DNA from: Crocodylus rhombifer
Taxonomy: Eukaryota; Chordata; Crocodylia; Crocodylidae
Direction: 5' to 3'
Assembly: GCA_038503035.1 (NCBI GenBank)
Contig: JAVSML010025531.1
Location: 354,031-418,030, forward strand
DNA: 64,000 bases
Of this stretch, positions 36,180-50,099 are shown piece by piece. A model generated the notes under the pieces. The model saw only the letters and a program-made list of their open reading frames with translations, was not told the origin of the DNA and ran no database searches. The stretch's first letter is position 1, and every line of letters starts with the position of its first letter. Both the position numbers and the translations under genes were made by a program.

Positions 36180-39100
36180 AAATATACCAATGAATAGTTT
36201 GGATTTTTAAAAAAAAATGAAGTGATTCATTTTTTGATAGCCTGGATTTAGAAGGAAACTTAGAGTTGACATTCATAACGGCAAAGACAAGGGGGACCAC
36301 TCCCACAAATACTTTGTAGGTTAGTGACTGAGGAATTCCCTTACATTTTGGAGGCTCAGGGGTTAGATCTCCTTCCTGCATTATTTGGAGCCAAAATAGG
36401 AACGTGGGCCTCATGTGGAGATAATGCCATACCTGTTGGTCTATAAGAATGTTCTAGGAAACGATTCTTTCAGTCTCTTTTGAATATATCCTACTTTGTA
36501 TAAGATATGTGTGTGTGACAACCGGGTTCCTCTTCTTCCTTGTCCTGCTGCCCGGCAAAAGTAAGAACCCAAACTCCTGTGCTGTAACTCCTGTTTTTAC
36601 TTCTGTCCCAATGAATATTTAAAATTGTAGACAGAGTAGGACAATTCAGTAGGAGGGATTGGGAGAAAACTGCACCCCCCAAATATAGTGTCCAGAATGG
36701 ATTATGAGGATATTAATCTGGGCCTTTTAATTTGGGCCTACCACCTTTTAGGCGAGTGCTTTAGCCCCTAGGCTCTTACTCCTGCTTCTCCATTTTCTGA
36801 ATAGCACCTTAATCTGTTACTAATTCTAACATTTCACTTAGGATCTAATGTTTTCCACTCTAATCAAAATGTATTTTCTCAATTTGCTAAAAATGCCAGG
36901 AAAAATAGCTTTTTGTTGAATAAAAGTGTAGGCTTTAAGTTTAGCCATCCTGCTGGAAAATCAGTTATTCACATAACCCTTGTACTGAATACCTTTATTC
37001 TTTCCTCGGTTGGGATTTATATCTAAGTCCAGGTCTGGACCTGCATAAATGCAATCCAGGTCTGGAACTGGTCAGCAAAGCTTCTGGGGAGATCCCAAAG
37101 TAAGAGGGTTCCCCCCCACACAAACTGGAGATTGTATGCAGGACTGACTGTCCTCAACCTACTTTTGGATCTTTCACAAGCATTTATTTTTAATTTTTAC
37201 TTCTGATACAGTAGAAATACTACATTACAATGGTTGTTCCAGAAAAGATAGCATAATTTGGATGTCTTTACTTTCAATAATTTTTTTAAAAGCAGAACTT
37301 TAAAAGAAATGGTAGCATTGCCCACATTCTGAGAGAGTTTCTTACTGCACACTTTTAGGACCCCAGATCAAGGTTGCAAGAGCTTTTGTACTTTTATGTC
37401 CTGCAGCCAACAAGATAAGAGATGTGACTAGGTATCAAAAATGAAGGTAATAATAAAAAAAAAAAGACAAATTAGGGCAGGAGGACTTAAGGAGCAGTTC
37501 ACAGAGGCCTCCTTTTTTATCTAATATCAAGGACTGGGTGTGTAATCTGAACACCCACTATGAAAACCTACTATTCATTTTCATAACTGCATGTTTCAAT
37601 AAAAAAAAACAACTCTGCACATAATCACCAACCAAGCTGTAACCTTATGCAGCACAACAGTTTTGCACGTTTCCAAAATAAATCCATTCTCTTAAAAAGA
37701 CTGAGATATAAGACTAAAATAAAATTTACTTCAAAGCTTTTTAAAAACATTTACAGCTTTTTATATTGCCCACATTGTGTTTTCTTGTACGTACCAATTA
37801 TATATAGCAGCAGAAGCTCTGTCACTTCAAGGCAAAATACCTTATATAAGCTGAATTAAAAAAATAGATAAGAAATTTCAAATACTAAAAAAGATTTACA
37901 TTGGAAGCGAAGCTGCTATTTTTAAAACTTTTTACAAAATATTTTCTGTTAGATTTCAAAATCTAACATTGTTAGTAATGAGGTGGAGACACCCAGACCA
38001 CTGCATCAACAGATGCTACCTTACTGAGAAAGACTTTAAAATAAATCTTTCTTTTCTTGAGCACACACAAGAGTACACATATTAATTGTATTTCAATGTG
38101 ACTCAGTAAAAATACATTAACGTTTTAAAGCAAATCATTGAAGCTATTACCAGTAGAAATGCTCTCAAATTTATAGGGTGATCAAATGGCTTGATTTAAC
38201 AGTTGTCATATCAGTTAAAAATAGATGGTGTGTCTTGGTTTGAAAATAGATGGTGACTGGTTAAAATATAATGCTTTTCTACTGAACAAAATGAATGGGA
38301 TATAGTTTTAAAAATATGGCATTGAAAGCCTGGTGACAAAAGAACTGTACATTAGTATTAGTATGCTCTCAGTATTTGAACTGAAAATTTTATTATGCTA
38401 GTGAATGAAAAATTCCCATAAAATTCATGGTGTTCTATTTGATTTTTATCTCCAACCCTTTTCCTGTTAGTGACCCTTTTTACACATGGGGTGGGTATGC
38501 TTGAGAAAGCCAAAGATTAAATCCTGAAAGTGCCAGGCATCGAATATTATGTGTTACGCTGAATTGCAGACCTGGCATTTAAAGACATTACTCTGAAATA
38601 AAGTGTCTGGAGAATGGTTGTAAGCTTCCAAAGTTTTATGAACATTACAAATTAAGATTGTAACTTAACTTCAAATGGAAATAAGAAGTACAGAGGCTGA
38701 GTAAGAGCAGTTAAATAAGAAGAGCTGATCAAGCATGGAGGGACCTGAATGCTAGTCAGCAATGAAGTATTTTTCACTATACCAGCATGTTTTTGTTACA
38801 AAATTAGGGAATGATTTTATTTCATTAGGATCAGTCTTCTGTTTTGTTTCTGCTAAAATGCATTTATTTGTAAGTGGTGATAAATTAGCCATAACATTTT
38901 GCTCTGTAGTCTGAAAATAAATGTGGTCAGCAAATATTCATTCATTTCAAGGATCTGCACTCCTAGATCTGTCTGGTATTGCACATAGACACGCATCAAA
39001 GCAAACATTAGTGGGGAATTCAGGGGGAATTGTTTGTCTCTGTTTTAACTTCTCTGAAATGTCACATATGGACTGTTTCACGGATCTCTATGGCCCCGTT

Positions 39101-41783
39101 ACCAGGGCAATATTTGACAGGCATTAGGATTATGCACTTGTGGGCATGGCAAAGATTTCTATACACAGTTGCCTGTGCAGTTTATTCTGAGCTTTAATAG
39201 AAATGTGTTTACCTATGGACCTAGTTTGAGTTGAAATATTATTTACTGTTTTGCTGGATATATGTGTACCTGTTCAAATATCTGTTATGTGTGCTTGCTG
39301 TTGTTGATTTGAATTTTGCTCAGTGGATTGTTATCAAAGATTTCAATTTGTGAGTCTTGAAAGTGATAACTCTGGATTTAATTTGCCAAACAAACAAAGT
39401 ATTAATATCTTCAAATTATTATTGATAGGAATTGCTCATTTAAATCCCTTAGCTGCCTTTGAATATCGAATAGTTTACTAATACATTTTGCTCACTGATG
39501 CTATAGAATTTACAAATGAGACAAATGAGTTGATTCTCATGCAATAGTATATGGAAATAATTTTATTTTACATTTCTAAATTTCTTTATCCAAAACAGCT
39601 ATAAAAATGTAAATGAAAAAAACTCTCAGTCATGCACGTACAAACAATCATAGATATAATGTAAACCCGTGTAAGGCCAGAGTAAAAGAGAATAAATACC
39701 AAATAGGAGCCTTAACTTCAGTAGACTACTCTTTTTGTTTGTAATGCTTTTGTGCTGGTTTGTCTTGAAAGATGACTTTGACAACCTGAGTAATTTAATT
39801 GTTGACAGCAATACTAATCCTAGTCATACCTTTGTGCAACAATAATTTTGTCAATAGGAAATGTAAAGTGAGGTAGTTGCAGTTCAATGCAGTTAAAATA
39901 TCCCTGGGATTTTAGTGAAAACAAATGTTCAGCTCCCTGTCACTATACATTTTAGCTCATTTTGAAGGGCAACCTTAATGCTATTGTTGTTTTGGCCCCT
40001 GTGAATTCTGAACTATGCATACTGTACACATATAGACATAAAGCAAACTCAAGAAATCTGACTTAACTGATCTCCCCAAGTTACTCATGTGTGAATCTGT
40101 CATCACGATTTATTATTCCTGGGAACAGTATATGTTTCCATTTAATCTGTTCTGACAGAACTGCCTCTGTTCTATAGTCACCCCATGCTATAGATGAGAT
40201 GTTGTTAAGTTTTGGTGGTTGAGGCAGTGTATCCAAATGCAAAATGGCAGAAGTGATAAGCTTATAACGCAGTTTCTGAAAAATGAAAACATCAAATCAA
40301 ATTATATGTCCACTTGTCTTTTGACAGGCTTTTGGTACATTGGCATCTTTTGAAATCCATAACAGCACATTTTACATTGTCTGTCCTGGAGCATGCTTGA
40401 AAATAGACAAGCAAGAATATATTGGCAAGAAACGACATGAATTTGAAATATCCTCCATTCATTTGATTCATGCACATTTTCAGCTGCTTTAGCTGTTACC
40501 ACCTAGTAGGGCTGGAGACAACCCACTGTGTTTATAGCTCTCAATTATGGTACCTGAAAGCCCTGTGCTGAGACATCATGTGGTCATTCCATGCACACTG
40601 CTTCCAAAACTAGAAGTAGTTTATTCTTATTTTTTACACTGGTATGGATGCAGTCCAGTACTGAAGAGGCTGTTTCACATTTCATACAAAAGTAATGCAC
40701 CAGGAGCACATGTAGCATGTACTCAATACATTGCTGCTTAGTGCTATAATTCAGATCTACCCACTATTACCAGCAATATGAGCAACAATGTGGAGGGCAC
40801 CATTGCTCCTGTTTTTTTCCCTACAATACACAATATGGTGGGATGGAGTCCTGCTGTTAATTCCTGTGAGGTCCTTTAAATGGCTCTAAATCCCTCTGAA
40901 GGGAAAAAAAACTTTCTGTACACAGGTAAAATGCCTTTGTAGCCAATTGAGAACATTGGAACCATGTTCCTAAGTAAACTGTTACATAGGAGAAAGAGGA
41001 TACATGTTGAAGAAATGGAAGGTGCGACTATGATGAGAGAGTTACGGGAAAATGCTTGGGATATACTCAGAGATACTGTGTGAAAATGTAGCCAGGAAAA
41101 ACCTGGGGTGACAAAATTAATTTCCAGGAGGTGATTAAATGGCAAAAAGAAGTTTCAATATCATAAAGTGCTATAAAAAATAAGTAGAACCTGGAAGTGA
41201 AATTAGATGTTCTTCTTTAAAAAGAAGAAGAAGAAAAAGAAAACACAATAGAAATGATGGTGCCCCCCTTTCCCCTCCATCACTTTGGCTATTATACTAG
41301 CCGCTTTGAAATCGGCTTGCAAAGTATTGTGCATTGATATTGTACCTACCTCCATGCAGTTACCAATGCTGGTACTCTCAATAGTTTTAAGGATAGGTGG
41401 GATTTGGCAGAGAAAAGCCAGTCATACATACTAGCCCAAACTCCATCTCTTTCACAGCATTTAGTATGATCAGAAGTGGCCCTGCTACCTCTAACAAGTA
41501 GCACTTTTTTCCCTATGTCATTTCAGTGTAGATCACCAGAATATGAACGTGCCCTTGCTGGACTGAGTGAATTTATCTGAATCAACACTAAGGAATAACT
41601 GAGGGCAAGAACATATACTTCTTACCTAAGCAAAACTTCCATTGTTTCATTGGGAGTTTTGTCTGAGATGAGGACTGGTTGACTTGCGTTGCAATAAGGA
41701 CTTCAGTATTTGCCTCCTAGAGCAGAGAACATATACAAGTGTCTCAGCGCCCATAACCAGGGGTTCCAAATTGCCCACAACAT
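36180..41783. other. AT-rich non-coding DNA
   Basis: About 5.6 kb with no recognised exon. A possible SINE-like scrap lies at 36705-36780 (TAGGCGAGTGCTTTAGCCCC), weakly like 56780-56815. A GAA-rich purine run lies at 41217-41243. ORFs are short and unremarkable. Confidence 0.5.
36705..36780. repeat. Possible SINE-like scrap
   Basis: ACCACCTTTTAGGCGAGTGCTTTAGC is like the 'GGGTAAGTGTTCTAATCACTG' word at 56789-56809. Both recall the 'GCGAGTGCTCTAACCACTGGGC' motif of amniote repeats. Too short and diverged for firm assignment. Confidence 0.3.
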
Positions 41784-42590
41784 TCATAGTTTCATAGATT
41801 CTAGGGTCAGAAGGGACCTCAGTGGGCTATCTAGTCCAACCCCCTGCCCCTGGCAGGCAAGAAAAGGGTCACCAAACCTGGGGTCATGTGAACCCAGCCA
41901 GGTACCTGTCCAGTCTCCTCTTGAAGACCCCCAAGGATGGGGCGACCACCACCTCCCTTGGAAGCCCATTCCAGATCCTAGCAACCCTGACCATGAAGAA
42001 CTTTTTTCTAATGTCCAGTCTAAACCTTCTCTCCAGTAGCCTATGGCCATTGTTCCTTATTGTTCCAGGGTGTGCCCTGGTAAACAGATTGTCACCTACA
42101 TCATGTTGCTCTCCCCTTATGAATTTGTACACCGCCACAAGGTCCCCTCTCAGCCTTCTCTTGGAGAGGCTGAAGAGGTTAAGTTCTCTTAGCCTTTCTT
42201 TGTATGGCCTTCCCTGCAGGCCTCTAATCAGGCGAGTGGCTCATCTTTGGACCCTCTCCAGGTTGTCTGCATCCCACTTGAACTGCGATGTCCAGAACTG
42301 GACACAGTACTCCAGCTGCGGCCTGACCAGTGCCACATAGAGAGGGAGAATCACCTCCCTGGACCTGTTTGTGAAGCACCTGTGGATGCACGACAAGGTG
42401 TGATTGGTTCTGCCAACTGCTTCATCACATTGACAACTCATGTTCATCCTGGAGTCAGCAGTGACTCCAAGATCTCTTTCTGCCTCAGTGGTGTTGAGAA
42501 GGTCGCCCCCAGCCCCTATAGGTGTGATGGTAGTTCTTTCTCCCTAGATGCAGCATCTTGCACTTGCCTTATTGAATTGCCTCCTGTTGA
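41784..42590 (-). mobile_element. CR1 LINE, about 0.8 kb, 3' part
   Basis: The minus-strand ORF at 42241-42447 (CFTNRSREVILPLYVALVRP) and the one at 41884-42138 (FRLDIRKKFFMVRVARIWNG) lie in one frame and are the carboxy-terminal part of the CR1 polyprotein. The tail ends at the left with TCATAGATTCTAGGGTCAG in plus reading. The two are separated by stops, so the copy is dead but not very old. Confidence 0.9.
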
Positions 42591-45500
42591 AAACCAAACA
42601 TGGAAAACCAAAGCCACTCTTGTCCAAGCCAAAATTCATACATGTAATAAAAAATAAATAAAACCTCTCCACTGCAACATCTTTTTTTTTCATCCTAAAC
42701 CAAAATAAATATAAAGATGAAAAAAAACTAATGTTCAAACAAACTATATTTTGTATAGGGGCTTTTCTTATTTTGGAGAACATATTATTTGACCACTGAA
42801 GTTCTGAGCCATTGAATATTTATTTCCTCTGTGGAATCCATATTTCCTTTATGCAGGAAGTTTGGCGATACTTGTAAAAATAAAAAAAATACCCTTCTCC
42901 CACCTTACAAAAAAAAACCATTGGCATTTAATGCAGCCCTGTAACATCTATGTCAAGTTATTAGTGCCTCAATTACTCCTCCATGACTACTTCCAATTGG
43001 ATAATTCCACAAATACTATGATCTAATAAGCATATGGTAAAATTAGAACTGATATGCTGACAGTCTTTCACAGAGAGGGACATATTATCTTTATCTCCAC
43101 ACAGGGCAGAAAGAATCTGAAGGCTTCTGAGTAACAGTATAAATAACACAAAATATTGGCAGTATCATTAGGGAATTTAGAAAATGAAACCAAAAAGCGG
43201 CATTTGCACGGATTATTTCTATATAAATTCACTCTGAAAATGTGGAAAGAAAAAGAAGTGAGGGAAAAAAAAGCATTCTCTCCAGAGCAGTTGATTTAAT
43301 ATTTGTTTGAAATGTACTTTCCCTTCATGCCCTTCTTTACTTGCCATTGTAACACAGAGAAATAATATATACATTGCTTTATTTTCTGTCTTCTACCTTA
43401 GAGTTTGTACTTTAGTGTTTTCAGCACCAGATTATGCAGGTACTATTTGTTTATTACTTAGGAAAAGATAACACAGTTCTTTAGTCCATAAATATCAGAC
43501 AAGTTCTTGATTTTTTTTTGTGCTCTCTTTCAACAGCACCCAGCAAAGTGCAATTACTTTATTTATCCTTGAAAGACAGAGGAGTAAAATGACCTTTTTG
43601 TGATTTAGACCCATGGTTCCAAAGAGTCTAGTCATTTCAAACCTGAGAATTAAGCAGTTGCTCTGGAATGAACTTGAGAGAGATATTATCACAAACTCTT
43701 TCCTTTTTTTTTTGCTTGCACAGGACACATGCTACAAGCAAAAGTAGAAAAGCTCTTTAAATTCCAACTGCGTCCTTCCATAACTGAATAGTACTATTGG
43801 TTACTTCTGTATGGACCATAACAGTGTTATAAGGAACAGGGAACACTAACTGAATGTAATAGGGGCACACTTTTTTTCCTTTTCAATTATTGGATGAAAA
43901 TTTACTTGGTGATATTATTTCTAACACCTTAAGTTAGCTAGAAATAAATTCCTTGGAAGGACATTCTCAGCCTCATTTCTAAAATTTCCTGTTAGTACTG
44001 AAAGACATAGCAACCAAAACTTCATGTTTACAGTGTTGCTCAGAAGTTATTAGATTCTTTCTACCCTTTGTGGAAATCAAGATAAGTTTTATCTCATAGA
44101 GACTGTCAGCATACCTGACCTTCATATTATCATATGCTCATTAGACCTTTATGTCCATGGGATTGTCCAGGGAGGAACAGAAATAATAAAAATATAAGTG
44201 ACATGCCCATTTGTTGATGGAAGAGTTGCTATTGCTTTCAATGGGCGTTTACTCTGAATAAAGACTTAAGGATTTGGTTCTTGTTTTGTCAAGTTTTGTT
44301 GGAAAAGTGAAATGTATCATATAAAAGTATAGTCTTATTCATTTTTACATGAATACCAGTGGTGGTTTGTTTAGAAAACTTCTAAATCCAAGTCTCATAA
44401 TCCCATGTTACTTTCTACTACATATTATGAAGGGGAGTAAGATAAAATTGAAAAGACCTCATCTGTCATTTGCCCTGCATGCAGGCTAAACCCTGCAGAG
44501 GATAAAATATAGGCAGTAGGATTACTCAGGTGTCATGGCTTTTAGTATTGATGTTAATTTTGTGTATGGTGGAGGCTTGGGGTTGGATGGCTGCTGACTT
44601 TGGATCTTTTGAGTAAGAAGAATATTTCCAGATTGTGTGACTAGGTGCAACCATCCATGCACACAAATGCACATCCGTTGTAGGCTTCTAAAACTTTTAC
44701 CTTGAGTAAAGAATCTGGCTCAAGCCAGATTTAGAAAGTTGGTGTTAAACCCCTAAAATTGAGCCCAGCTCTTATTACTGCCATCCAACGGCCTGGCAGA
44801 AGGGTTTAATACTATGTAAAACATGTATTAGTAAAATGTATATGTCAGTCGAAAAGTTTGGTTGTCAGTAACTCTAAAAATATAAATGAATAGGTCTTCT
44901 GTAGCCCCTTCTTTCATGGTTACCAACTAGCTGTAAATCTGTGAACAATCTGTTAAAAATAAGTCTGAAAACAGTTGTCGATATAATGCATTAGATATTG
45001 TGTTGTCCATAATAACAGCAACGACAACAATGATGATGACAAAATTCTGAGCTTGATTGAAGATCTCTCATTGGAATAAGGCTGGATGCAGGTGCTGATG
45101 GACAGACAAAGCAGTCTGAGCAGTAGCACAGCTTGGCACCCTGGAGCTCTCCACCAAGGCTTTGGGGTCCATGGGAGCCTCCATAGCTCCTTTCCACCTC
45201 ACACAGCTGTGTGCTGCTGCTGGATCCCAACAGCTATCACCTGCCCATAACAGCTGCTTGCCTCAAAGATTGGCAGACCCATGCAGCCCCAGGCAATCTG
45301 AGGCACCAGGTAGGATGGGGGTGTGTTATGCAAGGGTTGACAGTGTATGTTTCAGTGTACAATCACAAACAGAAGGATTCTGAGGATGGTAAAAATCATT
45401 CTTAGATGTGTATATTTTTGTACTTTATATTTCCTTGATACAATCCTTATGTTACGTAGGTTCAGTTGTGGTTATTTTCTACTATGGTTACTGTGTATTC

Positions 45501-47936
45501 CTTCTTTGCATACCTTCATTAGTATGTCTGTTTTAGTGTTTGTGGGCCTGGGTCTTACTTCTGGGCGGGGGCGGTCACTTTGACTAACATAGGTGATAGG
45601 CCCTGTACCCCCTAGATGGCAATGCTGGGTGAGCCTTCCTTTTCAACAGACCCAGATAGGTGGTAGCTCCCCTGGGTTGGCTTGCTATAGAGACTGAGAG
45701 TTTGCACATTGTCAAAGACATTTTTTGCTTAGGTTGGCAACACTGTTTCCTCCCACACATGCATCATCTCTTTCTATGGTATTTTCCCCAAGTGGGCTAT
45801 AAAAGTAAACAGAACATGTAGAAAAGTCTAAATGTTTGCAAAGTAACATTTCATAGGCTCTCTCTTTTCCATTGAAAACATATGTATGTGTAAATAAGAA
45901 AATTTTTACCCTCGTTTCAGCAAATAGTCTTGAATAGTAAATTTAGAGGAGTAACCAGTACACCTTCTGGCTATATAGAGTTGTTTGAACAGAATGGAAA
46001 ATGGCTGCATAATTTGTCTAATAATGCATATACACAGTTTTGTACTGATGGGCTTTTGGTTAGTTACTGGAATTGCAGAAAATTCTCTGCTGCTTTAAAT
46101 TTAATGATTGAAAAAAATGTCTTCCTGCCCTTTAAATGTACAGCTTTCAGAGGGGTAACAGTAAATCTCTTAATCTCCCCTAGCATTTATTTTCCTCTAG
46201 ATTGTTCACAGGCATTAATCCACAGAGCATTCTTGCCCAATCTGTATTTAAATCCAAGAATGAATATCTGAGCTTTGAGCTATCTGCTTTCATGCACTCC
46301 TAGTGGGATCTACCACAAGAACTCCGGATGAATTAGGGAAAAAAATCCAAGCCCAGCTACATTTTGCTTCCATTTCAGCCTTAGCTGAGTACAGTTCAAC
46401 CTTTGTTTGTCCTTGGTGATTACAAAATTAAAGAAAGCAATTGTGTGGAAGAAAAGCAAGCAGAATCTACAAAAAAGATTTCCCCTGTCTTTCCAGAGAG
46501 AATGTGGGCTCACATCAGGCCTCAAGAGCTTTCAAATGTATTGGGGTAACAGGCAAGAACTGTGTAACATGGGGTACCCTGATTTGAAAATTCTGTTCAG
46601 TGACATCATTGTTTTTCTATTCTTTGAGGCAGGATTTTTGGGTGAAATAAAAAGGCATACCTCTACCCAGTCTGATTTGCATGCAGTAATTTACTGCAGA
46701 GTTTATATTCATTCATTAGTATGTGCAGACCTGGATGGCAAGCTGAGATTTCATCTACACAAGCCATTTTTGTAATATCATTTTTCAGCTTTTACTCTTT
46801 GACCGTCAGGTAAGTGCAGAAGAAAATACAAAGCCTGGGTGTCCTACACAGTTTAAAGTCAACTATTCTTTGACCTTTTTTTCCTAATCTATTTATGTAA
46901 GTAATTATTTAAATTTAGCCAAGCTAGGTGCAATGAAAGATAAATGAAGGAGTATTTATAAAACAGTACCGAGGAAAGTTTTTAGTTATTTCTCTGGTCC
47001 AAGAATATATATACATTGTAGTCTGGCTCTCTGTAACTTGTGCAGCTGGCACCATTAATGAACTCATTTGCTTCTAAATTATTGATTAGTTGTGCTGACA
47101 TTTTGTTCAGTCCTGATGTTTACTAAAGTTCTAACCTTAGAATCTAGTCCAAGAAACTGAACCAAGTCCTGAGGTGGTCATGAGGATGTGATAGTAATCT
47201 TCAGGCTACAGTCACCCTACAGATATATTTCCAAGAGCCTGCTTCAGCAGGTGGCCTCTAGGGACACAAACAGAAGTGCCAGTTTTCACCTGATATGGTC
47301 ACAAAGTGGTCTATAGCTGTGATCAAACACGAGTTCATGGCTACAGACTACTTCAAAAATGGCCAAACAGGTGAAAATCTAAACCCTCCTTGCACAAGGG
47401 ATCAGATGAAATTGTTTTAAAACAGAATGTCTTCTGTAACTTGTGTCTCCCTGCTTGCCAGCCTCTGAGCTGTTTTCAAAATGGGATGGGGGGCGGAAAA
47501 GTAACAGAAGGAGTTCAGCCTGGGGTTATTTCAGCCCCTGCCAGAGGGTGGGGTGGGTGAATTGGAGCTCCCCCCACCCTTGGGTACTAGCTGTGGACCA
47601 CACAGAAGGAGCTCTCTCTGCTCCCTTTCCCCCTCCTATCCTGAAAATGTTTCAGCCTTGCAAGGAGAAAGGGCAGTTGCTAGGGGAAACTGACTGCAGT
47701 CAGCAGCTAGATTCCCATCATCCCTGGAACCAACAGTGAACTTCTGTTTGTTCCAGGAGATGGTTGTAAGTCAGAACACTTCCTGCAAAGTATTTTCAGC
47801 TACAGTAGGGAGCTACACTTCTTTCTGCACCCTAAGAACCCCTTTTGCAGTGGGGATGATAGAAAGGCATATGCAGCAGAGGAACTTTCAAGCATTCATG
47901 ACCCCTCTTCTGTATCCTTCTGTGCAGGTGACTTAA
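42591..47936. other. AT-rich non-coding DNA
   Basis: More than 5 kb without a recognised exon or repeat end. The largest ORFs (122 codons at 46407-46775, 113 at 45930-46271) show no family signature or splice context. Confidence 0.5.
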
Positions 47937-48140
47937 GGCCCCCTCTACAAGTTATATGTATTGTGCAATTACCCAGTTAATTGCACATTTAATTTATATT
48001 GATTACATGTGTAAATTAACTATCACATCATAAAAATATCCATCCAGCTATAAAGTTAGAGCTATAAAAAGTGTACTAACTTTATAGCTGTTTTTTAATC
48101 CAGCTGGCTTTAATTTGCACATGTATCATAGCTATGCCCC
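47937..48140. mobile_element. Hairpin-rich MITE, about 204 bp
   Basis: Ends GGCCCCCTCTACAAG (left) and GGGGCATAGCTATGATACATG (right, other strand) are roughly inverted. Inside are GTGCAATTA/TAATTGCAC near 47965-47990 and a perfect 15-base hairpin CAGCTATAAAGTTAG (48045-48059) with CTAACTTTATAGCTG (48076-48090). Non-coding. Confidence 0.6.
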
Positions 48141-48699
48141 CATGGCTGGGAGCCCCACTAGCTGACAGGGCTCCTAGCCCCAGGGGTGCACCATTCATTG
48201 CAACATCTAGGATTCCCACAGCTGGGGAGACTCAGAGCCATGACACTAGCCCATAGGCTGCTGTGGCTGGGAGTCCCCTTAGCTGCAGAGTGTGGGTGTG
48301 TAGCATTTGTGGGAGGTGAAGGAGGGTGGAAGGGTGCCCTCTCATGGTACACATCCCTCCCCAGTGGCAGCAGCAGTAGATGGGGGCACTTAGGGTGCTT
48401 AGGTGCCACGCAGGTGCTGCCACCCAGTGAAACCCCCAGATTTTCTTTTTTTTTAATTTAAAATTACATTCCCTTCCCTTCCCCAACCATTTCTGACTTT
48501 CTGTCTGCCTTTTCTATAGGTAGTTATAAGTAGTCATAGATAAGCTAAGTTCTTGTATGCCATTGTTGTGACAAGCCCCTTTTTATATTGTAAACAGTGT
48601 TTGGGTATTTTTGTATTGATTTTTACTGTTTTATATTGTATTCCTATTATGTTTATATTGGTTTTTATTGTTTTACCTTGATATTGTATGATTTAGGCC
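48141..48699. other. Mixed GC-rich then AT-rich non-coding DNA
   Basis: A GC-rich stretch runs to about 48430. After it, T-rich repeats (TTTTTATATTGTA, TTTTTATTGTTTTA) lead to the LTR-like unit. No gene seen. Confidence 0.45.
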
Positions 48700-48722
48700 T
48701 GTTCCTATAAGTTAATCAAAGT

Positions 48723-48785
48723 AATGTCAACTCTCCATCTTGTAATGTTAAGTTTCCATCTTGTAATGTCAAGTCCCCATTTTGT
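48723..48785 (+). repeat. Three tandem 21-bp repeats
   Basis: Units at 48723-48743, 48744-48764 and 48765-48785 share AATGT(C/T)AA...CCAT(C/T)TTGT. They lie upstream of the TATA box of the LTR-like unit, where U3 enhancer repeats are often found. Confidence 0.85.
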
Positions 48786-49182
48786 GTCCCCCGCCTGGGC
48801 ATATCCTATTGTAACTGTGTTGCAGCTATGACTCATACCTACCTCTCCTATGTAAATTGGTTCCTGGGTGAATGGGGATGAATGAGGATGCTTGAGACAC
48901 AATGGTAGCACACCTAAAAATATCTCCTGCTCAATGACTGGACCACCACTTTGCATTGACTCTCCCTGAAACCACAGACCTACTCCCAGGACCCAATATT
49001 TGAAAGATAAAGACCTTCAGGAAACCAGCAATGTAGAAACAAAGAACAGAATAGAAACAAGAAACTCCACCATTGTATCTCACTGAACAATGAGGATGCC
49101 TGGAACTGCATGTCCTCATCTGAACAGCATTGGCCCTTGCCTGGGCACGTCCTACCCATTGGACTCACAGGTAGCCAACCCC

Positions 49183-49190
49183 TATAAAAG
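49183..49190 (+). promoter_or_regulatory. TATA box of the LTR-like unit
   Basis: TATAAAAG within CCCCTATAAAAGGGG, itself a near palindrome. It has ATTGG 21 bases upstream and the AATAAA polyA signal about 185 bases downstream. Confidence 0.55.
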
Positions 49191-49450
49191 GGGTGGTAGA
49201 GTGTGACCTCCTTGAAATGCTCTCTCCATCTTCCCTCCAAACAAGGGACCGCAGTTCTATTTCTATCCACTTTGACTCCAATTCCTTTACTAAGCCTTTT
49301 TCCTCCTGCTACCATTGTATGAGTGTGTGGGGGAACCAGTAACTTCATGATCTATGTATTGCGTTGCCTGTCTAATAAAACTGATACTTTTGGACCGTGA
49401 GCTGGCCTTTGTCTTGCTGCAGGCTCCCCACTTAATCCGTGCTCTCTTTG

Positions 49451-49975
49451 CCCCCGCCTCTGACCCAACCTCATATCTAACTCCCATCCCTCTGTCCCTC
49501 TGCTCCCCTTCCCAGCTCTCTGCCACTTTAGACCCCTGTTCCAGCTCTCCCTCTATGTCCCAGCTTCTCTGCCAGTTTCCTGCTCCCCTGGATCACCACT
49601 GCTCCATCACCTCCACCTCTTCTGACCTCCCGGTTTTGTTCCATCACCTCTACCTTCTGGCTTTCAGCTTCCTTTCCATGACTGTTATCTGCCTCCACCT
49701 CCTCACTGTCTACCTTGGCTTTCCCTGCTTCCACTCTGGCTTCAGTGCCAGCTCTTCCTCCCTTCCCCACCAGCTTCCTACCTCCACTTCTGCTGCCTCA
49801 ACTCTCCCAGATCCATGGCCAGCTCTCCCACACCTGTCTCAACCTGCCTCCTCTGCCTAAGGCCCCAAGTGCTCCTTAATCACTAAGCACCCCAATTACC
49901 TCTATGTGCCCCCAGTGTTAACACACATAGCCACTGAAGTGCATATTTGCCTGCATACATACGTCTGTGTGTGTG
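49451..49975. repeat. Pyrimidine-rich stretch
   Basis: Strongly C/T-biased DNA gives a 168-codon plus-strand ORF (49354-49860) rich in Ser, Leu and Pro. The bias alone explains it; no family signature is visible. Confidence 0.5.
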
Positions 49976-49991
49976 TGTGTGTGTGTGTGTG
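49976..49991. repeat. (TG)n microsatellite
   Basis: Eight TG units, just left of the GC-rich repeat copy. Confidence 0.85.
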
Positions 49992-50099
49992 AACCCATAG
50001 TGTCATATGTGCAGTTTGTGTGTGCGTGAATAATTTTGTGTCCCACCCTCTGCCTAACAGCGTGATATTGAGATCTTGAGCATTGATCTGATGTGTGTT

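Larger units (their letters stand above)
48700..49450 (+). mobile_element. LTR-like unit (solo LTR candidate of an endogenous retroelement)
   Basis: Three 21-base direct repeats (48723-48785) are followed by an ATTGG box at about 49158-49162, a TATA box TATAAAAG at 49183-49190, and an AATAAA signal at 49374-49379. The spacing, with about 190 bases between TATA and polyA signal, fits U3-R-U5 of an LTR. No gag, pol or env or primer-binding site is seen, and the TG...CA ends and target duplication were not located, so the borders are approximate. A host promoter is the less likely alternative. Confidence 0.5.

Noticed and set aside
35369..36193. ORFs of 193-194 codons on opposite strands
   Set aside because: They cover the same GC-rich transposon core on both strands, with no domain pattern; stop-poor composition explains them.
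46407..46775. 122-codon ORF as a possible exon
   Set aside because: No family motif, no convincing splice sites, and not supported by codon pattern; chance ORF in AT-rich DNA.
49354..49860. 168-codon ORF after the LTR-like unit
   Set aside because: C/T-biased DNA gives Ser/Leu/Pro-rich translation; no gag-like zinc knuckle or other viral motif is seen.
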